Origin: Streptomyces radiopugnans
Lineage (GTDB): Bacteria; Actinomycetota; Actinomycetes; Streptomycetales; Streptomycetaceae
Assembly: GCF_900110735.1 (NCBI RefSeq)
Contig: NZ_FOET01000013.1
Location: forward strand, 105,779 to 169,778
DNA: 64,000 nucleotides
Reading direction: 5' to 3'
A program made the position numbers and the translations under genes. The notes beneath the pieces were generated by a model. It saw only the letters and a program-made list of their open reading frames with translations, did not search any database and was not told where the DNA came from. Below, in pieces: positions 36,048-43,228 of the stretch; within the stretch, counting starts at the first letter, position 1; each line of letters opens with the position of its first letter.

Positions 36048-36076
36048 TTTACGAGCGCTTCATACGGCGATACCTT
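36048..36076 (+). promoter_or_regulatory. LPMO promoter
   Basis: TTTACG (36048-36053) and TACCTT (36071-36076) are spaced by 17 bp. Transcription would start near 36083, immediately before the CebR box. Confidence 0.55.
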
Positions 36077-36083
36077 GAAGCAA

Positions 36084-36097
36084 TGGGAGCGCTCCCA
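36084..36097. promoter_or_regulatory. CebR box
   Basis: TGGGAGCGCTCCCA is a perfect 14-bp palindrome identical to the published binding site of CebR, the LacI-family cellobiose/cellotriose-responsive repressor. It lies at about +1 to +14 of the predicted LPMO transcript, a position suited to repression released by cello-oligosaccharides. Confidence 0.88.
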
Positions 36098-36267
36098 GCG
36101 GCGGGTCGCGGACGACCCCCACGCCTTCCGGCCGACCGCCGCCGAGGGGAGCGCCTCCACGTACGGCTGCACACCCGGCGACGGGTCGCGGCCGGTCCGG
36201 CCCGCTCCGCGGGCGGGCTCCGGCGGCCGCCCGCCGACGCGGAAGACTCCGAAGGAGACCCCCCACC

Positions 36268-36990
36268 ATGGCTGTTCAGCACACCGCCCGGCGCAGGACG
36301 CCGGCCCGCTCCCCCCGCTCCTTAGCCCTCCTCGGGGCTGCCCTGTTCGGCCTCGTCATGGCCTCCGCACCCACCCCGGCGACGGCGCACGGCGCGACCA
36401 TGATGCCGGGCTCGCGCACCTACCTGTGCTACCAGGACCTGGTCAGGAGCGGGCACCAGATGCCGTCCAACCCGGCCTGCGCGGCCTCGGTCCGGGAGGA
36501 CGGGACCACCGGGCTGTACAACTGGTTCGCCGTGCTCGACTCCAACGGCGGCGGACGCACCACGGGCTACATCCCGGACGGCAAGCTGTGCAGCGGCGGC
36601 GACCGGGGACCGTTCGACTTCTCCTCGTACAACGCCGCCCGCAGCGACTGGCCGAAGACGCACCTCACCTCCGGCGCCAACGTCCAGATCAAGCACAGCA
36701 ACTGGGCGCACCACCCGGGACGCTTCGACGTCTACATCACCAAGCAGGGCTGGTCCCCGAACAAGGCCCTGGCCTGGGGTGACCTGGAGAAGATCAACAC
36801 CGTGACCAACCCGCCGCAGTCGGGCAGCGTCGGCTCCGAGAGCGGCCACTACTACTGGAACGTCCAGCTGCCGCAGCGTTCCGGCCAGCACATCATGTAC
36901 ATCCACTGGACCCGCTCCGACAGCCAGGAGAACTTCTACTCCTGCTCCGACGTCGTCTTCGACGGCGGCAACGGCAATGTGACGTGGTGA
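36268..36990 (+). CDS. AA10 lytic polysaccharide monooxygenase
   Basis: This 240-aa secreted copper enzyme oxidatively cleaves crystalline polysaccharide. The signal peptide ends in TPATA, so that the mature protein begins with His41 (HGATMMPGSRTYLC), one arm of the copper-binding histidine brace; the second His lies in NWAHHPGRFDVYITK. No carbohydrate-binding module is attached. The CebR box upstream points to cellulose rather than chitin as the inducing substrate, which is inference. GAAGGAGA precedes the ATG. Confidence 0.92.
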   Translation: MAVQHTARRRTPARSPRSLALLGAALFGLVMASAPTPATAHGATMMPGSRTYLCYQDLVRSGHQMPSNPACAASVREDGTTGLYNWFAVLDSNGGGRTTGYIPDGKLCSGGDRGPFDFSSYNAARSDWPKTHLTSGANVQIKHSNWAHHPGRFDVYITKQGWSPNKALAWGDLEKINTVTNPPQSGSVGSESGHYYWNVQLPQRSGQHIMYIHWTRSDSQENFYSCSDVVFDGGNGNVTW

Positions 36991-37028
36991 CCGGAAGGCG
37001 CTCCGCCCCAGGGACGCGCTGACCTCAC

Positions 37029-37060
37029 AGGGCCCCGCCGGACTCGTCCGGCGGGGCCCT
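37029..37060 (+). terminator. LPMO terminator
   Basis: A 14-15 bp stem (37029-37043 with 37046-37060) begins 39 bp past the LPMO stop and is followed by TTCC. Confidence 0.85.
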
Positions 37061-37335
37061 TCCGTGTGCGCACGGCCGGAGGAGACCGGCGGGGGCGCAC
37101 GCGGAAGGACCCCGCGGATTCGGCCGGTCCGGCGACCCGCGCCTCCGGACGGACACTCACCTCCCCGCCGTGGCGCGGCAGGGCCGTCCGGGCGGCGGGG
37201 CAGGCCGCTGACCTGCGGTGGAGCGCCGGCACCCTCACCCGCGCGGCGCAGCCGGACGGGAATCGCCTCCGGGCGGCCGCAAGGGCTCTGAGCTGGGCTT
37301 TAGCCGACTTGACTACTGAACGTGATGGATTGCGT

Positions 37336-37347
37336 GCACATATGTGC
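37336..37347. promoter_or_regulatory. Palindrome upstream of SH3 exoprotein gene
   Basis: GCACATATGTGC is a perfect 12-bp palindrome in an A/T-rich island 123 bp before the gene. It may be an operator; no regulator is identified. Confidence 0.35.
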
Positions 37348-37469
37348 CGATTTAACGTGAATTGCGCGTGGTAGTGATCGGCTCATCACGGGCCGTGACG
37401 CAGTCCATGTGTCCTTTCCCCGGGCCCGGTCCCGCATCGGGCCCTCCCCTCCCAGGAGGTTTCTCCACA

Positions 37470-37922
37470 ATGGTCAAGTCGAAGCTCAGCAAGCTCGCCC
37501 TGGTCGCCGCCGGTGGCGCCGTCGCACTCGCCACCGCCGCCGGGCCCGCCTTCGCCGAGCCGCCCGCCCCCTCCGCCGACCTCGGCCGGCAGAGCGTCGA
37601 GGCCCCGCGCGCCGGTGCCGAGACGCGCAACCCGGAGATGGCGCCGGAGTCGATGGACGACAGGCGTCACCACACCTACAAGGGCCAGGTCATCGCCCGC
37701 TCCGGCCTGAACGTCCGCAGCCACCCCAACACCCGCAGCCGGGTTCTGGCGACCCTGCCCTACGGCAAGGTCATCCACATCGAGTGCAAGGTGAACAGCC
37801 AGTACGTGGACGGCAACCCGCGCTGGTACAAGCTGGACCGCAAGCACCACCACCACGACGGCTGGGTCTCCGCCCGCTACGTGAAGAACATCGGCCCGGC
37901 CCCGCACTACTGCCACCGCTGA
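37470..37922 (+). CDS. Secreted SH3-like domain protein
   Basis: This encodes 150 aa with AGGAGG ahead of the ATG. A signal peptide (KLALVAAGGAVALATAAGPAFA) is cleaved near residue 29. After a disordered segment, an SH3b-like domain (about 70-140) shows GQVIARSGLNVRSHPNTRSR, then VLATLPYGKVIHIECKVNS and GWVSARYVKNIG. A His-rich patch (KHHHHD) is unusual and could bind metal. No catalytic domain is present, so the role may be binding to peptidoglycan or matrix. Confidence 0.8.
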   Translation: MVKSKLSKLALVAAGGAVALATAAGPAFAEPPAPSADLGRQSVEAPRAGAETRNPEMAPESMDDRRHHTYKGQVIARSGLNVRSHPNTRSRVLATLPYGKVIHIECKVNSQYVDGNPRWYKLDRKHHHHDGWVSARYVKNIGPAPHYCHR

Positions 37923-38053
37923 CGGCCGCGGCCCAACCATCGGCGCCCGTCCGCGTCGCCTTCCCGGCGGCGCGGGCGGGCGCCGCCGCGCGCGGGCGTC
38001 CGAGTGACGGAAAGCCCCGCGCCGCCCGGGCGCCCGCCGCTACCGTGCGGTCC

Positions 38054-38521
38054 ATGACGACCAACGCCGCGCACCAGCTCGCCCAGGTCAACATCGCCCG
38101 CCTCAAGGCTCCTCTGGACTCCCCCCTGCTGAGGGACTTCACCGAGGCCCTCGACCCGGTCAACGCCGTCGCCGACGGCGCCGACGGCTTCGTGTGGCGG
38201 CTGCAGGGCGAGTCGGGCGACGCCACGGACGTACCCGTCTTCGGGGACGACTGGCTGATCGTCAACATGTCCGTGTGGCGGGACCTCCCCTCGCTCACGG
38301 CGTTCATGTACACCGGCCGCCACCGGGAGCTGCTCAAGCGGCGGTACGAGTGGTTCGAGCGGGTCGCCGAGGCGATGACCGCCCTGTGGTGGGTGGAGGC
38401 CGGGCACCGCCCCTCCGTGGCCGAGGCCGAGGAGCGCCTGCTGCGCCTGCGGGAGCAGGGCCCCACGCCGTACGCGTTCGACCTGCGCACGACCTTCGGT
38501 CCGCACGGCCGGGAGGGCTGA
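38054..38521 (+). CDS. DUF3291 domain protein
   Basis: This 155-aa protein resembles the DUF3291 family, a dimeric alpha-beta barrel related to antibiotic-biosynthesis monooxygenases: HQLAQVNIARLKAPLDSPLL, FGDDWLIVNMSVWRDLPSLTAFMYTGRHRELLKRRYEWF and TALWWVEAGHRPSVAEAEERLL. Function is unknown. The ATG at 38054 has only GCGG ahead of it. It is followed by 134 bp and the diiron oxygenase gene. Confidence 0.85.
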   Translation: MTTNAAHQLAQVNIARLKAPLDSPLLRDFTEALDPVNAVADGADGFVWRLQGESGDATDVPVFGDDWLIVNMSVWRDLPSLTAFMYTGRHRELLKRRYEWFERVAEAMTALWWVEAGHRPSVAEAEERLLRLREQGPTPYAFDLRTTFGPHGREG

Positions 38522-38573
38522 CCCGCGGCGGGCGGGGCGGCGGAGCGCGTCCCGCCCGGTCGTGCGCGGGGGA

Positions 38574-38602
38574 TTGACGGGCTTGCTGACGAGCGGTCTC
38601 AT
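38574..38602 (+). promoter_or_regulatory. Candidate promoter of diiron oxygenase gene
   Basis: TTGACG (38574-38579) and TCTCAT (38597-38602) are spaced by 17 bp. An imperfect 28-bp dyad with CGAGT/ACTCG arms (38609-38613 and 38631-38635) lies just downstream and could be the operator of the TetR protein encoded next to the oxygenase. Confidence 0.45.
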
Positions 38603-38655
38603 AAGAGGCGAGTCAGGTGTGACCGTCAGTAACTCGACAGTGAGGTGGCCGTGCG

Positions 38656-39585
38656 ATGACGACCGCGACCGATGCCGGACGGCTCCGGGACGCCCTCGGG
38701 CCGCTCAGGGACCGCGAACAGGTGGCCGAGCGCCTGCTCGAGTCGTCGGCCAAGCACTCCTTCGACCCCGACCGGGAGCTGGACTGGGACGCGCCCTTCG
38801 AGGAGGGCAAGTGGTTCTGGCCGCCGGAGCTGGTCTCCCTCTACGACACTCCGCTGTGGAGGCGGATGTCCCAGGAGCAGCGCATGGACCTCGCCCGCCG
38901 CGAGGCCGCCTCGCTCGCCTCGCTCGGCGTCTGGTTCGAGATCATCCTCATCCAGCTGCTGGTGCGCCACATCTACGACAAGCCCATGGACAGCTCGCAC
39001 GTGCGCTACGCCCTCACCGAGATCGAGGACGAGTGCCGGCACTCCAAGATGTTCACCCGCTTCATCTCCAGGGCCGGTGTGCGGCCGTACCCGGTCCCGC
39101 GGTTCCACCACAACCTGGCACGGGTCCTCAAGACCGTCTCCACCACGCCCGGTTCGTTCACCGCGACCCTGCTGGGCGAGGAGGTCCTGGACTGGATGCA
39201 GCGGCTGACGTTCCCCGACGAGCGGGTCCAGCCGCTGGTGCGCGGCATCACCCGCATCCACGTCGTCGAGGAGGCCCGGCACGTGCGCTACGCGCGCGAG
39301 GAGCTGCGCCGCCAGATGGTGAGCTGCCCGCGCTGGGAGGCGGAGCTGACCCGGATCAGCTCCGGCCAGGCGGCCCGGGTGATGTCCGTGTCCTTCGTCA
39401 ACCCGCAGGTCTACACCGATGTCGGGCTCGACCGCCGCGAGGCGGTCGCCCAGGTGAGGGCCAGCGGCCACCGCCGCGAGGTGATGCAGACGGGCGCGAG
39501 GCGGCTGACGGAGTTCCTGGACGAGATCGGGGTGCTGCGCGGGGCCGGCCGCAGGCTGTGGCGGAGCTCCGGGCTGCTGGCGTAG
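38656..39585 (+). CDS. AurF-like diiron oxygenase
   Basis: This 309-aa helical protein matches the AurF family of non-haem diiron enzymes, whose founder oxidises p-aminobenzoate to p-nitrobenzoate. Metal-ligand motifs are visible as EIEDECRHSKMF and VVEEARHVRYARE, with FEIILIQLL and LGEEVLDWM contributing further Glu ligands. Many actinobacteria carry such a protein beside a TetR gene outside natural-product clusters, and the substrate is unknown. The TetR gene lies 105 bp downstream on the same strand. Confidence 0.87.
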   Translation: MTTATDAGRLRDALGPLRDREQVAERLLESSAKHSFDPDRELDWDAPFEEGKWFWPPELVSLYDTPLWRRMSQEQRMDLARREAASLASLGVWFEIILIQLLVRHIYDKPMDSSHVRYALTEIEDECRHSKMFTRFISRAGVRPYPVPRFHHNLARVLKTVSTTPGSFTATLLGEEVLDWMQRLTFPDERVQPLVRGITRIHVVEEARHVRYAREELRRQMVSCPRWEAELTRISSGQAARVMSVSFVNPQVYTDVGLDRREAVAQVRASGHRREVMQTGARRLTEFLDEIGVLRGAGRRLWRSSGLLA

Positions 39586-39690
39586 GGCGGGGCGGGCGGC
39601 GCCACGGACGGCGGTACGGGCGGTGGTGCGGACAGCGGTACCGACCGTGCGGGCGGGACGGAGGCGGCCGGCGGCGGTTACCCTGCCCGC

Positions 39691-40413
39691 ATGACCGCCC
39701 CGGCATACCGCAGGCTCACCGTGGAGGAGCGGCGCGACCAGCTCATCGGCACCGCGCTGGTCCTCTTCGCCCACCGCGCCCCCGAGGACGTCTCGCTCGA
39801 CGACGTCGCCGCGGCGGCCGGCGTCTCGCGCCCCCTGGTCTACCGCTACTTCCCCGGCGGCAAGCAGCAGTTGTACGAGGCCGCCCTGGGCAGCGCGGCC
39901 GACGAGCTGCGGCGGTGCTTCGCCGAGCCGCAGAGCGGTCCGCTCAGCCGCCGGCTGTCGCGGGCACTGGACCGCTACCTCGCCTTCGTCGACGGGCACG
40001 ACGCGGGGTTCGCCGCCCTGCTGAGGGGCGGCAGCGTCGCCGAGACGTCCCGCACGGACGCGATCGTGGACGGGGTGCGGCGGGCCGCGGCCGAGCAGAT
40101 CCTGCTGCACCTGAAGGTGGAGCCGGGACTGGAGCCGGGCCCGCGGCTGCGGATGGCGGTCCGCACCTGGATCGCCGCGGTGGAGGCCGCCTCGCTGATC
40201 TGGCTCGACGAGGGCAAGCAGCCGCCGCTGCCGCAGTTGCGCGACTGGCTGGTGGACCACTTCCTCGCCCTGCTCGCCGCCACCGCCGCCGGTGATCCGC
40301 GGACGGCGGAGATCGCCCGTGCCGCGCTGGCGCTGGAACGGCCGGACGGACCGGCGGGCCGGCTGGTGCGGCAGGTGGCCCCGGTGGTCGGCGACGCCCT
40401 CCACCTGCTGTGA
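39691..40413 (+). CDS. TetR-family transcriptional regulator
   Basis: This encodes 240 aa with an N-terminal helix-turn-helix (about 12-60: RRDQLIGTALVLFAHRAPEDVSLDDVAAAAGVSRPLVYRYFP). The ligand-binding domain is alpha-helical (LSRRLSRALDRYLAFVDGHDAGFAALL). By adjacency it probably regulates the diiron oxygenase gene and itself. The ATG at 39691 is preceded by a weak site. Confidence 0.93.
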   Translation: MTAPAYRRLTVEERRDQLIGTALVLFAHRAPEDVSLDDVAAAAGVSRPLVYRYFPGGKQQLYEAALGSAADELRRCFAEPQSGPLSRRLSRALDRYLAFVDGHDAGFAALLRGGSVAETSRTDAIVDGVRRAAAEQILLHLKVEPGLEPGPRLRMAVRTWIAAVEAASLIWLDEGKQPPLPQLRDWLVDHFLALLAATAAGDPRTAEIARAALALERPDGPAGRLVRQVAPVVGDALHLL

Positions 40414-40423
40414 CACTGGAACG

Positions 40424-40717
40424 GTGAGAAGCGAGGAGACGGCGTTCACCGGCGGGCCGATGGACGGGCGGGTGCTGCCCGTCCTGCTCGGCCCGACGGG
40501 ACGTCCGCCGAAGTACTACGAGATCCCCGTCCCCGACCCGGCAGGCGGCCGGCCCGTCGTCCACGTCTACCGCCTGGAGGCGGTCTCCGGCGGCGGGGGG
40601 TGGTCGGTGCTGCCGCGCGGCTGGCGGTACGTCCACCAGCCGGAGGGCAGGCCGCGGCGCGGACCGAGGTGGCCGTGGAGCCGGCCGGGCGGACGGCGCC
40701 TGTCCGGCGGCCGGTGA
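40424..40717 (+). CDS. Conserved hypothetical small protein
   Basis: This is 97 aa from a GTG at 40424, 10 bp past the TetR stop, with GGAACG upstream. The central part (LLGPTGRPPKYYEIPVPDPAG, then VVHVYRLEAV) looks conserved and beta-rich; the C-terminus is Arg/Gly/Pro-rich. I do not know a function. Likely cotranscribed with the TetR gene. Confidence 0.55.
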   Translation: MRSEETAFTGGPMDGRVLPVLLGPTGRPPKYYEIPVPDPAGGRPVVHVYRLEAVSGGGGWSVLPRGWRYVHQPEGRPRRGPRWPWSRPGGRRLSGGR

Positions 40718-40778
40718 GCCCGGAGGAATGCGGGCTCAACTCGCCCTGGGATTTCAGGAGTTGTAAGAGAACCTTAAA

Positions 40779-40792
40779 TGAGAGCGCTCTCA
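40779..40792. promoter_or_regulatory. LacI-type operator upstream of GH64 gene
   Basis: TGAGAGCGCTCTCA is a perfect 14-bp palindrome sharing the GAGCGCTC core with the CebR box but differing at two symmetric positions per arm side. It is probably the site of a LacI-family beta-glucan regulator, with CebR possible. It lies just upstream of TTGACC (40803-40808). Confidence 0.7.
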
Positions 40793-40810
40793 AGCAAAAG
40801 TCTTGACCTT

Positions 40811-40824
40811 TGAACGCGCTCTCA
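40811..40824. promoter_or_regulatory. Second, imperfect LacI-type site
   Basis: TGAACGCGCTCTCA keeps a perfect right half-site of the upstream palindrome and lies 32 bp (about three helical turns) from it, within the expected promoter spacer after the TTGACC -35 element. The two sites could be bridged by one tetramer or bound cooperatively. Confidence 0.55.
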
Positions 40825-40933
40825 GCACAGTGGCTCCATCCGGCCTTCCTCCCGCCCCTCCGGGTGGCGGCCGGACGCACGTCCCTGCATGTCGTGCCCA
40901 TGCCAGTACCACGTCCGTCAGGAGATCCCCACC

Positions 40934-42211
40934 GTGGTGTCACGCAGAAGGTTCCTCGGCCTGTCCGCCGCAGCCGTCTCGGCCCCCGTCATCGGGTACG
41001 CCGCCACGTCCTCGGGCTTCGCCGCCGACCCGCCCGCCCGTACGGCCGCCGCCGTCCCGACCGTGCGGTTCGCCAACGAGACCGGCCGGTCCACCGCGTT
41101 CGCCTACGTCCACGCCGACGTGCCCGGCGGCGGGCAGGGCTTCCTCAACCCCTCCACCGGCCGTCTGGACCCGATCCCCAACCCGGCCGAGCGGATGCAC
41201 GACCTGAGCGGCTTCCTCGAATCCCACCGGATCCCGTTCGACCGCGACATCCCCCTCAACGACCACCTCACCGGCGGCCGGGCGTACGTCTCGCTCGGGC
41301 AGAGCGTCTCCTTCTTCGCCAACCCCAACGCGGGCGGCGCCGCCGGCGCCCTCGTCCAGCCGTCGGCCGCCAACCCCGCCGACGCCTCGTACCGCATCGC
41401 CTGGGACTACTGCGAGTTCACCTACAACCCGAGCGGGATCTGGGGGAACATCACCTGTGTGGACGGCGTCGCCCTCCCCATCGCCCTGACCCTCACCCCC
41501 GGCAGCGGGCAGGTGCAGCACGTCGGCGGCATGCCCGCCGGCGGGACCGCGGCTCTGGCCGAGCGGCTGCGGGGAGCCGGCGGCGACTGGGGCAAGTGCG
41601 CGCTGTACGACGGCGACCGGCTGGTGCGGGTCTCCAGCCCGGCCAAGCTCCCGGGCCTGGGCACGGAGGTGTTCGCCGGGCACTACCGGTCCTACGTCGA
41701 CGAGGTGTGGCACGCCTACCGCGCCGACGGCGGCCGGGACCTGCGGATCGCCCTGGGCGACGTCTGGCCGGGGAAGACCGTCACCGGCCGGACCCACGGC
41801 GACCGGCTGGTCTTCGAGGGCATCACGGACGGCTCACCGGCCTCCTTCGCCAAGCCGGGGACGGCCGGCACCACCGCCGAGGCCGACATCTTCGGCTGCG
41901 ACGGCACGCTCCACGGGATCAACGCCACCCAGCAGGGGCGCATCGCCGCCGTACTGGGCGCCGCGCTGTGCCGCACCACGCTGCTGAGCAACCCCTCCCA
42001 GCCCGACGCGACCTCCGCGGAGTTCTACACCCACGGCCCCCGGTACGAGTACGCGCGGGCCGTGCACGAGCTGGCGGCCGACGGCCGCGGCTACGCCTTC
42101 CCCTACGACGACGTCACACCCACCGAGGAGAGCGATCTGGCGGGCGCGGTGATGTACACCGAGCGGCCCGGCGACTGGGCGCTGGCCATCACCGTCAAGC
42201 GGCCCGTCTGA
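40934..42211 (+). CDS. Secreted GH64 beta-1,3-glucanase
   Basis: This 425-aa enzyme resembles laminaripentaose-producing beta-1,3-glucanases of Streptomyces. I chose the GTG at 40934 (GGAG nine bases upstream). A twin-arginine signal SRRRFLGLSAAAVSAPVIGYA leads the protein, so it is exported folded through Tat. GH64 features include TVRFANETGRSTAFAYVHAD, WDYCEFTYNP (catalytic Glu and Asp region), FAGHYRSYVDEVWHAYR and the C-terminal FYTHGPRYEYARAVHELAADG. It lacks a carbohydrate-binding module. Regulation by the palindromes upstream is expected. Confidence 0.9.
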   Translation: MVSRRRFLGLSAAAVSAPVIGYAATSSGFAADPPARTAAAVPTVRFANETGRSTAFAYVHADVPGGGQGFLNPSTGRLDPIPNPAERMHDLSGFLESHRIPFDRDIPLNDHLTGGRAYVSLGQSVSFFANPNAGGAAGALVQPSAANPADASYRIAWDYCEFTYNPSGIWGNITCVDGVALPIALTLTPGSGQVQHVGGMPAGGTAALAERLRGAGGDWGKCALYDGDRLVRVSSPAKLPGLGTEVFAGHYRSYVDEVWHAYRADGGRDLRIALGDVWPGKTVTGRTHGDRLVFEGITDGSPASFAKPGTAGTTAEADIFGCDGTLHGINATQQGRIAAVLGAALCRTTLLSNPSQPDATSAEFYTHGPRYEYARAVHELAADGRGYAFPYDDVTPTEESDLAGAVMYTERPGDWALAITVKRPV

Positions 42212-42416
42212 GGCACCCCGTCCGAGGCACCGGCCGGTGTCCGGTCCCCGTTCCTCACGGCGGTCCGCGGTGTTTCGCAGCGGTCCGCGGCGTCTTACGG
42301 CGTTTGCCGTAACCGGGACGGCGGTCCGGAGGCCGGCTCGGGCCCCGCGTGCCACGATCGCCGCAGGAGCCCCGCGGGGAGAACCGCGGGGCGGTGCGGA
42401 GCGCGGAGGTGAGCCG

Positions 42417-43184
42417 GTGGCGAGGGTGCGGGTCCGTCTGGTGCGGGCGGTGGTCGCGGCGGTGACCGGTGCCGCGGTCGCCGCCGGAACCGGGCCGGCC
42501 GCCGCCGCGGCCCCGTCACCCCCTCCTTCTCCCGCCCCTCCCCCGTCTCCCCCGTTCCCTCCAGCGGTCCCGGACGGCACGGGCCTGGAAGGTACGGGCC
42601 CGGCGGACGGGGCGGTCGGGGGCGCCGGAGCGGGCGGCGGCGTGCCCGTCAGCGAACTGCTGACCCGGATGCGGGACCTGTACCGGCGGGCCGAGGACGC
42701 CGGCGAGGCGCACGGCGCCGTCGAACGGGAGGTGGCCGAGCGGCGCGGGAAGGTCGACCGGCTCCAGCGCGAACTGGCCGGCACCCGCGTACGGCTGGCG
42801 GAGGCCCGTGACGAGACCGGACGGCTGGCCCGGCAGCACTACCGGGGCGCCTCCGGCGTGCTTCCGCCCTCTCTCCGGCTGCTGTTCGGCCGCGACGAGC
42901 GGGAGGTGCGGACGGTGCTGGAGCACGGACGGGCGGTGGAGCGCGTGCTCGGCGACCGGGCCGCCGCGGCGGCCCGGCTGGCGGCCGAGGAGCGGCGGCT
43001 GGACCGGCTCGCGACCCGGGCGCGCGGCGCCCTGGACCGGCAGCTCGCGCTCGCCGCCGACAGCGGGCGCCGGCGGGACGAGGCCGGGCGGCGGCTGGCG
43101 GAGGTGGAGCGGGCGCTCGCCTCGCTCGGCGACGGCGAACTGGCCGTGCTGCGCCGCGCGGAGGCGGCGCAGCACGGCCGGTGA
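42417..43184 (+). CDS. Secreted coiled-coil protein
   Basis: This encodes 255 aa from a GTG with GGAGGTGA upstream. The N-terminus has a signal-like hydrophobic stretch (VRAVVAAVTGAAVAAGTGPAAAAA) and a proline-rich linker. Residues about 75-250 form long charged helices (LLTRMRDLYRRAEDAGEAHG, RGKVDRLQRELAGTRVRLAEARDETGRLARQHYRG). This resembles the N-terminal coiled coil of RipA/PcsB-like NlpC/P60 hydrolases, but the catalytic domain is absent. It may be a regulatory or remnant partner of a cell-wall hydrolase. Confidence 0.7.
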   Translation: MARVRVRLVRAVVAAVTGAAVAAGTGPAAAAAPSPPPSPAPPPSPPFPPAVPDGTGLEGTGPADGAVGGAGAGGGVPVSELLTRMRDLYRRAEDAGEAHGAVEREVAERRGKVDRLQRELAGTRVRLAEARDETGRLARQHYRGASGVLPPSLRLLFGRDEREVRTVLEHGRAVERVLGDRAAAAARLAAEERRLDRLATRARGALDRQLALAADSGRRRDEAGRRLAEVERALASLGDGELAVLRRAEAAQHGR

Positions 43185-43228
43185 GGTCTACGGCCGGCGG
43201 GACGCGCGGGGCCGGCGGGAGGGACGGC

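Larger units (their letters stand above)
35847..36267. other. Gene-free stretch upstream of the LPMO gene
   Basis: This 421-bp gap includes an ACCGTTTCGAGACGGT palindrome (35984-35999), possibly the Nudix terminator or an operator, a GGCTTTCGAAGCC palindrome (36019-36031), then the LPMO promoter and CebR box. The leader of about 185 nt after the box shows no gene. Confidence 0.6.
36991..37469. other. Gene-free stretch between LPMO and SH3 exoprotein
   Basis: This 479-bp gap holds the LPMO terminator (37029-37060). Its distal part (37290-37380) is unusually A/T-rich and includes TTGACT (37308-37313) and the palindrome GCACATATGTGC (37336-37347). I see no coding ORF. Confidence 0.6.
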
